Of a DNA stretch of 21,176 bases, positions 7,225 through 13,205 are shown in pieces; positions within the stretch are counted from its first letter, which is position 1, and each line of letters begins with the position of its first letter. This stretch comes from a virus. The stretch spans positions 1 to 21,176 of the IMG/VR virus record IMGVR_UViG_3300025543_000268. One strand, written 5' to 3'. Below the pieces are notes generated by a model. It had not been told where the DNA came from. It did not search any database and saw only the letters and a program-made list of their open reading frames with translations. Position numbers and translations under genes: made by a program.

Positions 7225-7684
7225 TTTTACTATTTCATACATTGATAAAAAAGTTAATAATAATATTAAAAACTTTATATATAAAGAAAAAGATAAATGG
7301 GCAAAAAAATTAAATTCAGTAGAAGCAAGGACTTCGGGATTTAATCCAAGCTATCGTTTTTTTAAAATATTAGAAAAAGACATCTGTGAAAATTTGTTTA
7401 GAATTACTAATAAAAAATGGGCAATGAAATGTTATTGGATTAACTTTTATGAAAAAGGAGATCATGCAAAACTGCATGATCATAGAAAAGATGCTATAAG
7501 TTCTGTATTAATAATTAAAGCTTCTAAATATAATCCCTTGATTTTTTATGATTTAAATAATAAATTGATCCCAATACCTGAAAGAGATGGAATGTTAGTA
7601 TTATTTAATTCACAAACACCACACAGTGTTATGAAATGTAAAGAAAAAAGAATAACAATAGCCATGGATTTTAAAGAATTATGA
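7217..7684 (+). CDS. Putative 2OG/Fe(II) dioxygenase-fold protein with HxH motif, short
   Basis: The product is 155 aa. KGDHAKLHDHRKD holds H87 and H89, followed by a hydrophobic SSVLIIK strand. The distal part reads MLVLFNSQTPHSVMKC with H136, then KRITIAMDF with R145, nine residues on. The arrangement (HxH, a strand, a LFxxxxPH turn, an Arg strand) fits the 2OG-FeII_Oxy_5-like families, here in a reduced form without a clear SGVYY segment. Because the third candidate ligand is His and not Asp/Glu, activity is less certain than for the HxD genes. It overlaps the previous gene by 8 bases. The DNA coding for the HxH motif is itself an inverted repeat (7460-7481). Confidence 0.62.
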   Translation: MINFTISYIDKKVNNNIKNFIYKEKDKWAKKLNSVEARTSGFNPSYRFFKILEKDICENLFRITNKKWAMKCYWINFYEKGDHAKLHDHRKDAISSVLIIKASKYNPLIFYDLNNKLIPIPERDGMLVLFNSQTPHSVMKCKEKRITIAMDFKEL

Positions 7685-8268
7685 AGGTAGAAAATTTAAA
7701 TTTATTTGCAGAACCTATATTAAAATATAAATTTAATTTAGACTGTGACGAAATATTAGATGTTTTAAAAAACTTAACATATGTTCCTATCGAAGGCAAA
7801 GATTGTTTAAGAAGTTCTGATTGTAAATCATTGTTAGATCAAATACCTAATTTAAAAAAAAGTGTTATGCAAGCTTGTGATGATTGGTTAAATGATAAAA
7901 TGAAATTAAATGTAGAATTTAAAATTATTGAAACTTGGGCCACTAAAACTAAAACAGGGGGGTATTCATCAATGCATAAACATTCTCATTGTATTTTAAG
8001 TGGTGTTTTTTATTTAAAAGATAGTAATCAAATAAAAATACATAAACCATATGAAAGTGATTTTTGGAATATAGAACCCACGGAATATAATCAATACAAC
8101 TCTTTATCTTATTATATTGAAAGTAATAAAAATGAAATGATTCTTTTTCCTAATTATATCTATCATCAAATAAACAAATATCATGGAAAAGAAGATAGAT
8201 ACTCAATAGCTTTTAATGTACTACCTAAAGGGGACTTGAGTGGTCCAACATCAAAGGTAACACTATGA
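7681..8268 (+). CDS. 2OG/Fe(II) dioxygenase-like protein, 2OG-FeII_Oxy_5 type (HxH)
   Basis: This 195-aa protein shows the pattern of the family known as 2OG-FeII_Oxy_5 (PF13759). It has an N-terminal LFAEPILKYKF segment (residues 8-18), TWATKTKTGGYSSMHKHSH with H99 and H101, then the LSGVFYLK strand (106-113). ILFPNYIYHQI carries H162 and EDRYSIAFNVLPKG carries R173, eleven residues later. The FN..P.G ending is also typical. The family is common in marine phages; its substrates are, to my knowledge, not established. It starts within the previous stop (ATGA). Confidence 0.78.
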   Translation: MKVENLNLFAEPILKYKFNLDCDEILDVLKNLTYVPIEGKDCLRSSDCKSLLDQIPNLKKSVMQACDDWLNDKMKLNVEFKIIETWATKTKTGGYSSMHKHSHCILSGVFYLKDSNQIKIHKPYESDFWNIEPTEYNQYNSLSYYIESNKNEMILFPNYIYHQINKYHGKEDRYSIAFNVLPKGDLSGPTSKVTL

Positions 8269-8858
8269 CACATTTCACTATGTTTTCTACACCCGTTTTT
8301 ATAAAAGACGTTATAGATACAGATTCTGAAAAAGAAGCTTTAATAAAATTAGCTTACAAAATGAAATCTAGAGAACCTTCTCAAGAAAAAACAAATGTAG
8401 GAGGTTATCAAACTGGGGCGATGCATAAATCTACTGAATTCTTAAACCTGATAGCCAAACTACAACAAAACATAAATGAAAATTTAAATACTTATGCATT
8501 TGATCAAAAATTAGAAATTAAAGTTAGAAATGCTTGGATAAATATAAATAATAAAGATGCTTTTAATAGACCACATGTTCACCCTAGTTCAGAGTTTGCA
8601 TGTATTTTTTATTTAAAGATTCCAGAAAATTCTGGTAATGTTGTTTTCATAAAAGACTCTATGTATAGAATGGACGGCATATGTGATTTACCTGCTAAAG
8701 AGTCTAACATATTAAATTGTCTAAGCTTTTTTATAAAACCAGAAGAAAATAGATTTGTGATGTTTCCTTCATATGTTGAACATTTTGTAGAAGAAAACAA
8801 ATCAACAGAGGACAGAATTAGTTTATCATTTAACTTGTCTGTAACGCCAAAACAATGA
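8265..8858 (+). CDS. 2OG/Fe(II) dioxygenase-like protein, 2OG-FeII_Oxy_5 type (HxH)
   Basis: The protein is 197 aa and is built like the preceding one: an N-terminal MFSTPVFIKDV segment, RNAWININNKDAFNRPHVHP with H104 and H106, then FACIFYLKIPENSGNVVFIKD (111-131). FVMFPSYVEHFV carries H173 and EDRISLSFNLSV carries R184. The PENSGNVVF strand is a strong family signature, clearer than in the gene before it. Despite the common fold the two products differ along most of their length, so they are old paralogues or separate acquisitions and not a recent duplication. It is coupled through ATGA to both neighbours. Confidence 0.8.
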   Translation: MTHFTMFSTPVFIKDVIDTDSEKEALIKLAYKMKSREPSQEKTNVGGYQTGAMHKSTEFLNLIAKLQQNINENLNTYAFDQKLEIKVRNAWININNKDAFNRPHVHPSSEFACIFYLKIPENSGNVVFIKDSMYRMDGICDLPAKESNILNCLSFFIKPEENRFVMFPSYVEHFVEENKSTEDRISLSFNLSVTPKQ

Positions 8859-9451
8859 CCTTTAAAATAAACAATTATTCTATTATAAAAAATGCAGTTA
8901 GTTCAGAAATAGCTAACTTTGCCTATGAATATCTATTACTAAAAAGACAAGTCTGTAAAACTTTGTTGGACACAACTTATATATCTCCTTTTAACAAATA
9001 CTTTGGAGAATGGGAGGATTCTCAGGTTCCTAATACTTATTCTATATATGGCGATGTTGCGATGGAAACATTGCTTATGAAAGTAAAACCTTTGATGGAA
9101 AAAGAAACAGGCTTAAATTTAATTCCTACTTATGCTTATGCTAGAGTATACAAAAGAGGAGATGTTTTAAAAAAACATATAGACAGACCTAGTTGTAAAA
9201 TATCTACTACAATGAATTTAGGAGGTGAAAAATGGCCTATATATTTAAAAACAGACAAAGTTGTTAAAATAGAATTATCTCCTGGAGATATGTTGATATA
9301 TTCTGGATGTGAGTTAGAACACTGGCGAGAACCGTTTGAAGGTGAAAATTGTGGTCAAGTTTTCTTACATTATAACGATATAGACACACAAGGAACTGAA
9401 AATAGATTTGATAAGAGGCTTCACCTTGGTCTTCCTTTTGATGTTAAATAA
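8855..9451 (+). CDS. 2OG/Fe(II) dioxygenase-like protein (HxD, possible non-Arg 2OG site)
   Basis: This 198-aa protein has an N-terminal INNYSIIKNAVS entry. ARVYKRGDVLKKHIDRPSCK carries H108 and D110. STTMNLGGEKWPIYL forms the core strand. LSPGDMLIYSGCELEHWREPFEG gives H156 as the distal ligand. In the strand that normally presents the 2OG-binding Arg or Lys (CGQVFLHYND) a Gln is found near residue 168, with R158 as another candidate. I recall this CELEHWREPF...QVFLHYN pattern from other phage dioxygenases, so the change is probably a family trait. It is the last gene of the cassette, ending 17 bases before the nozzle-like gene. Confidence 0.78.
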   Translation: MTFKINNYSIIKNAVSSEIANFAYEYLLLKRQVCKTLLDTTYISPFNKYFGEWEDSQVPNTYSIYGDVAMETLLMKVKPLMEKETGLNLIPTYAYARVYKRGDVLKKHIDRPSCKISTTMNLGGEKWPIYLKTDKVVKIELSPGDMLIYSGCELEHWREPFEGENCGQVFLHYNDIDTQGTENRFDKRLHLGLPFDVK

Positions 9452-9460
9452 TGTTATAGT
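9452..9460 (+). promoter_or_regulatory. Candidate extended -10 element before the nozzle-like gene
   Basis: TGTTATAGT (TG at 9452-9453, TATAGT at 9455-9460) resembles an extended -10 promoter. No good -35 is seen at 16-18 bases. The ATG at 9469 lies eight bases after the hexamer, and TTAGCCGCT has no Shine-Dalgarno sequence, so a message starting near 9467 would be leaderless. This parallels the arrangement at 5531-5547. It is only a sequence match. Confidence 0.3.
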
Positions 9461-9468
9461 TAGCCGCT

Positions 9469-11688
9469 ATGCTACAAAAACTAGGTTTTTTACCAGGATT
9501 CAATAAACAAGTTACATCTACCGGAGCTGAGTCACAATGGACAGGCGGTCAAAATGTGCGTTTTAGATATGGCACACCTGAAAAAATAGGTGGCTGGAAC
9601 CAATTAGGTGCTTCTAAATTAACAGGTGCAGCTCGAGGTTTGCATCATATGGTTAATAAATCAGGTATTAAATATGCAGCTATTGGAACTAATAGAATAT
9701 TGTATGTTTATTCTGGACAAGTATATTATGACATTCATCCTTTAGTCAATCCATTAGGCACAGCCATTACAAATGCATTTAGCACAAGCAATGGGCAACC
9801 CGATGTGACTATTACGTTTGGTGGTGCACATAGTTTTCAAGCTGGCGACATTATTTTGTTTGGTGACACAACTACATTTAGCGCTATTACAGGATCTAAT
9901 TTTGGTGCTTCAGATTTTTGTGATAAAAAATTTATGGTAACATCTGTGCCAAGTGCTACTACTATAACTATTACAATGCCAAGTAATGAAAGTGGAGCCG
10001 GAGCCACAACTTCTGGAGGCATAACTTACTTTCAATATTATCATGTAGGACCACCTGATCAAGTTGGAGTTTTTGGATGGGGTATATCTCAATATGGAGG
10101 AACATCTACTGCTCCTCAAACAACAACTTTAAATGGTGCATTATTAAATGACGCTAATGGTACTGGTGGATCAGGAACTAGTATTACTCTAACATCCACA
10201 CTCAATTTTCCAACAACAGGAACAAATTTTATTCAAGTGGGTACTGAAGAAATTTCTTACACCGGTGTATCTGGAAATGATCTAACAGGTATTACAAGAG
10301 CCGTTCGAGGAACAACCAGAGCAGCTCATAGCAATGGTGCTGTTGTAACCGATTACAGTGATTATTCTGGTTGGGGTCAATCATCAGCTAACACAGACAC
10401 TGTTGCTGACCCCGGTATGTGGTCTTTAGATAATTTAGGTAGTACTCTTATCGCTTTAATTTTTAATGGAGAGTGTTTTCAATGGGATGCTGATGCAATA
10501 AATGCAACAGCAACAAGAGCAACTATTATAACTGGTGCTCCGACAGCGTCACGTGATATGCTGGTGTCAACACCGGATCGTCACTTAGTATTTCTTGGAA
10601 CAGAAACAACTATTGGAGATAAAACTACACAAGACGATATGTTTATAAGATTTTCTTCTCAAGAAAATATTAATGATTATGCACCAACAGCTGAAAACAG
10701 TGCTGGTACACAAAGACTGGCCGCCGGATCACGGATCATTGGTGCTAAACTTGGTAGAAATGCAATTTATGTTTGGTCTGATACATCTTTATTTACCATG
10801 CGTTTTGTTGGAACACCTTTTACATTTGCTTTTGAACAAGTAGGTAATAACTGTGGTTTGATTGGTAAGAACGCAGCTGTTGAAGTTGACGGCGCTGCTT
10901 ATTGGATGTCTGATAATGGTTTTTTTAGATACACTGGTAAACTAGAATCAATGGATTGTTTGGTTGAAGATTATGTTTATGACAATCTTAACACCACATC
11001 TAATCAAATGGTTTATGCAGGCATTAACAACTTGTTTGGAGAAGTAATATGGTTTTATCCAGAAGCTAACTCTAATGTTAATACTCAGTCAGTCACATAT
11101 AGTTATCTAGATTCTACTGCTAAACGACCTATATGGTTTGTTAATGCAAGTCCTTTGTTTATTAGAACAACGTGGCAAGATTCTGCTGTTTTTGGTTTAC
11201 CTCATGGAACTCAATATGATGCAGATACAGATACTTCTTTTGACGTAACAGGAAACACTGAAGGAGTTTCATATTACTATGAACATGAAACAGGTGTTAA
11301 TCAAGTAAGACTAGGGGTAACAACAGCCATACCAGCTGATATTACATCTGGAGATTACGACATTACACAAAAAGTTGTAAGAGGGGCTGCAACTAATCTA
11401 GGTGACCTTAGAGGTGATGGTGAAAATATTATGAGAGTTAGTAGGATTATTCCTGATTTTATATCTCAACAAGGAAACGCTGTTATACAATTAGATTTAA
11501 GAAATTATCCTAATGATACAGCAGCAAGTTCATCACTGGGTCCTTTTACTGTAACATCTTCTACCGATAAAGTAGACACACGTGCAAGAGGAAGAGCAAT
11601 AGCTCTTACAATATCAAACACTGCAGTAGATACTAGTTGGAAATTAGGAACTTTTAGGTTAGACATACACGCTGGAGGAAGACGATAA
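9469..11688 (+). CDS. Tail nozzle / hub-like structural protein
   Basis: The product is 739 aa, near the size of podovirus nozzle (T7 gp12-like) or P22 gp10-like hub proteins. The N-terminus reads MLQKLGFLPGFNKQVTSTGA, then QNVRFRYGTPEKIGGWNQL (about 28-46). The NVRFR.G.PEK.GGW pattern is the recognisable signature of these beta-propeller tail proteins. Residues about 218-285 hold an extra module (TTTLNGA, ITLTSTLNFP, EEISYTG, LTGITRAVRGT, HSNGAVV). It is bracketed by GWG motifs and repeats the module found in the first gene of the window. The C-terminal half has SLFTMRFVGTPFTFAFEQVG and AAYWMSDNGFFRYTG, blade-like strands. It should attach to the adaptor (595-1329) and form the tail channel. 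The start has no clear ribosome site. Confidence 0.68.
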   Translation: MLQKLGFLPGFNKQVTSTGAESQWTGGQNVRFRYGTPEKIGGWNQLGASKLTGAARGLHHMVNKSGIKYAAIGTNRILYVYSGQVYYDIHPLVNPLGTAITNAFSTSNGQPDVTITFGGAHSFQAGDIILFGDTTTFSAITGSNFGASDFCDKKFMVTSVPSATTITITMPSNESGAGATTSGGITYFQYYHVGPPDQVGVFGWGISQYGGTSTAPQTTTLNGALLNDANGTGGSGTSITLTSTLNFPTTGTNFIQVGTEEISYTGVSGNDLTGITRAVRGTTRAAHSNGAVVTDYSDYSGWGQSSANTDTVADPGMWSLDNLGSTLIALIFNGECFQWDADAINATATRATIITGAPTASRDMLVSTPDRHLVFLGTETTIGDKTTQDDMFIRFSSQENINDYAPTAENSAGTQRLAAGSRIIGAKLGRNAIYVWSDTSLFTMRFVGTPFTFAFEQVGNNCGLIGKNAAVEVDGAAYWMSDNGFFRYTGKLESMDCLVEDYVYDNLNTTSNQMVYAGINNLFGEVIWFYPEANSNVNTQSVTYSYLDSTAKRPIWFVNASPLFIRTTWQDSAVFGLPHGTQYDADTDTSFDVTGNTEGVSYYYEHETGVNQVRLGVTTAIPADITSGDYDITQKVVRGAATNLGDLRGDGENIMRVSRIIPDFISQQGNAVIQLDLRNYPNDTAASSSLGPFTVTSSTDKVDTRARGRAIALTISNTAVDTSWKLGTFRLDIHAGGRR

Positions 11689-12527
11689 TGTCAATTACAA
11701 GATTACAACAAGCTAGACAGATGTATGCAATGGGCCAAAGAGTTTCAAGAGCTTTTGGTGGTGTTATGGGTATGGATGGCAGACGTCAATACGGTGGTGG
11801 TTCTGATGCTGGTAAAGATGGTGGCTATGGTTATCAAGGTGGTGGTACAAACACAGCAGGTGTTGCTGGAACAGGACCAGCAAGTGAAGGTTATGGTGGT
11901 GGTAATACTCCTAGTAATGATGGTCCTGATAACAGTCCTCATATTCACACTGGCCCGACTTACTCGCCTCCTACTACAGTTTTAGAAGATGAAGTTGCAT
12001 TAACTGGATTTGGCACAGTTCCAGATGTTGATTATAGGTATGTAGGTCCAGATTCTCAGTTTGCAAAAAACACATATTTAACAAATAATTTTCCAGACTA
12101 TTCATTTAACAGTAAAATTCCTAGTATAAATTTTATAGGTAACACGTTAGGTAAATTTGCTTACAATACGAATACAAATTTTTTTAAAAAAAATAATATT
12201 GGAGGAAAAATAAATCCTAAAACAGGTGAACCTTTTGGTTATGGAATAGATGGTTACAAAGCTTACATGGAACAAAGATCACTTGGAAATGTTGGAGCTT
12301 ATGGTGGCACAGAATTAAGTCAAAATGCAATTAATGCGCGTTCTGGACAAGATGGTATTATGGACGTAGCTGTTAATGATACTACTGATGATGGTACTGA
12401 TGATGGTACTGATGATACTAGTGATACTACAACGGATGTTGATTTTTTTTCAAGATATTTACAAAACCAACCGGAAGATATTAGAAAAGAAATTGAAGCA
12501 AGAATGAAAAATTATTACACAGTATAA
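11688..12527 (+). CDS. Virion-associated protein with GGVMGMDGRRQYG motif
   Basis: This 279-aa protein has a short helical N-terminus, then GGVMGMDGRRQYGGG at residues 24-38, a motif repeated in the 13206 gene. A long Gly/Asn-rich, low-complexity part follows to about residue 95, then a more ordered region with FAKNTYLTNNFPDYSF and GKINPKTGEPFGYGIDGYKAYMEQ. An acidic DDGT repeat (about 230-247) precedes a C-terminal helix, EDIRKEIEARMKNYY. There is no recognisable enzyme motif. Such proteins occur between the nozzle and the internal virion proteins of marine phages and may be packed inside the head or tail. The start overlaps the upstream stop (TAATG). Confidence 0.58.
   Translation: MSITRLQQARQMYAMGQRVSRAFGGVMGMDGRRQYGGGSDAGKDGGYGYQGGGTNTAGVAGTGPASEGYGGGNTPSNDGPDNSPHIHTGPTYSPPTTVLEDEVALTGFGTVPDVDYRYVGPDSQFAKNTYLTNNFPDYSFNSKIPSINFIGNTLGKFAYNTNTNFFKKNNIGGKINPKTGEPFGYGIDGYKAYMEQRSLGNVGAYGGTELSQNAINARSGQDGIMDVAVNDTTDDGTDDGTDDTSDTTTDVDFFSRYLQNQPEDIRKEIEARMKNYYTV
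12377..12436 (+). repeat. Short in-frame TGATGATGGTAC repeat coding for DDGT
   Basis: Units of TGATGATGGTAC and variants recur within the 11688 gene and encode an Asp/Gly/Thr-rich acidic stretch (residues about 230-247). The 12-base period keeps the reading frame. It looks like slippage-prone low-complexity sequence that gives a flexible acidic linker. Confidence 0.55.
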
Positions 12528-12691
12528 TGGCAAAGATAGTACAATCATTAACTAGAGCAAGCTCAGAGTATGAAGAAGATGTAGCACAGTCTTTAGTTAG
12601 AGATTTAGATGCGGTGTTGGAAAAACTTAACACTACATTTCAAGAAGAATTAAAACAGGAGATAGAAGCTAGAAGCTTCTTTTTAGATTAA
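12527..12691 (+). CDS. Small coiled-coil protein, 54 aa
   Basis: The frame starts with MAKIVQSLTRASSEYEEDV and ends in EIEARSFFLD. It is entirely helical in appearance, with heptad-like hydrophobic spacing (V, L, L, L, F, L) and many Glu and Lys residues. Its ATG overlaps the previous stop and its TAA overlaps the next ATG (both TAATG), which strongly supports that this short frame is translated. The middle part, DLDAVLEKLNTTFQEELKQEIEA, could be a dimerising coil. No function can be assigned; a chaperone-like or minor virion role fits the context. Confidence 0.72.
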   Translation: MAKIVQSLTRASSEYEEDVAQSLVRDLDAVLEKLNTTFQEELKQEIEARSFFLD

Positions 12692-13026
12692 TGGCAGTAG
12701 TAAACCAATATAAATTTGTAGGTATAGATAATAATACAACAGGTGGAGCACTTACACCATTAGGGTCTGGTATTCCCGCAGTCAATGAAACTATTGTTAT
12801 TAAATCTATACTTGTTACATCTGCTGGTACACCTACAGTGACAATTACAAACAACAGTATTACAGCTATTAAATCTGCACAGTTAACAGCAAACACAACA
12901 ACAGAATTATTAACACAGCCGTTAATAGTAGAAGGTGGTAAAGCTTTTACAGTACAGGCAAGCACGTCAGACTCGTTTGATGTAGCTATTAGTTATTTAA
13001 ATATTAAAAAAGAGGTAACAACATAA
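12691..13026 (+). CDS. Small beta-rich structural protein
   Basis: This 111-aa protein consists of short strands: NQYKFVGIDNN, TIVIKSILVTSAG (residues 34-46), TPTVTITNNS, ELLTQPLIVEGGKAFTVQAS and FDVAISYLNIKKE. The order, with an EGG turn before the last two strands, resembles the product at 3606 and suggests a beta-sandwich of the kind used in decoration or tail-interface proteins. The two genes lie more than 9 kb apart, so if related they are not a local duplication. TAATG overlaps occur at both ends. The function is unknown. Confidence 0.65.
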   Translation: MAVVNQYKFVGIDNNTTGGALTPLGSGIPAVNETIVIKSILVTSAGTPTVTITNNSITAIKSAQLTANTTTELLTQPLIVEGGKAFTVQASTSDSFDVAISYLNIKKEVTT

Positions 13027-13193
13027 TGAAAGTATATGACGCTAAAGTAGAAGAAACCTACAGACACAAAGAAACTGGAGAGGTTTTTAAAACAAGAAAA
13101 GACTGGGAAACTAAAGGGTACAAAGCGGAAGAGATGGCGCAAGACGTAAAAGTTATTATGCCTCCTCTTGATTTGTTCTCAAAAACAAAGTAA
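13026..13193 (+). CDS. Conserved small marine-phage protein, 55 aa
   Basis: The frame begins MKVYDAKVEETYRHKETGEV and ends with AQDVKVIMPPLDLFSKTK (residues 38-55). I recall this short protein as recurrent in uncultured marine phages, with the C-terminal AQDVKVIMPPLDLFSKTK as its most constant part. It is charged, with a probable beta-hairpin at the N-terminus and a short helix at KAEEMAQDV, and has no signal peptide or membrane span. Its ATG overlaps the previous stop (TAATG). The constant tail suggests that it docks to another virion protein. Its role is unknown. Confidence 0.72.
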   Translation: MKVYDAKVEETYRHKETGEVFKTRKDWETKGYKAEEMAQDVKVIMPPLDLFSKTK

Positions 13194-13205
13194 ACTGACA
13201 AAACC

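Noticed and set aside
7460-7481. Inverted repeat GATCATGC / GCATGATC with a six-base loop in the 7217 gene, preceded by AAGGAG
   Set aside because: It lies inside the codons for DHAKLHDH, the putative metal site, so the amino acid order alone explains the palindrome. The out-of-frame ATG after the AAGGAG opens only an 11-codon frame.
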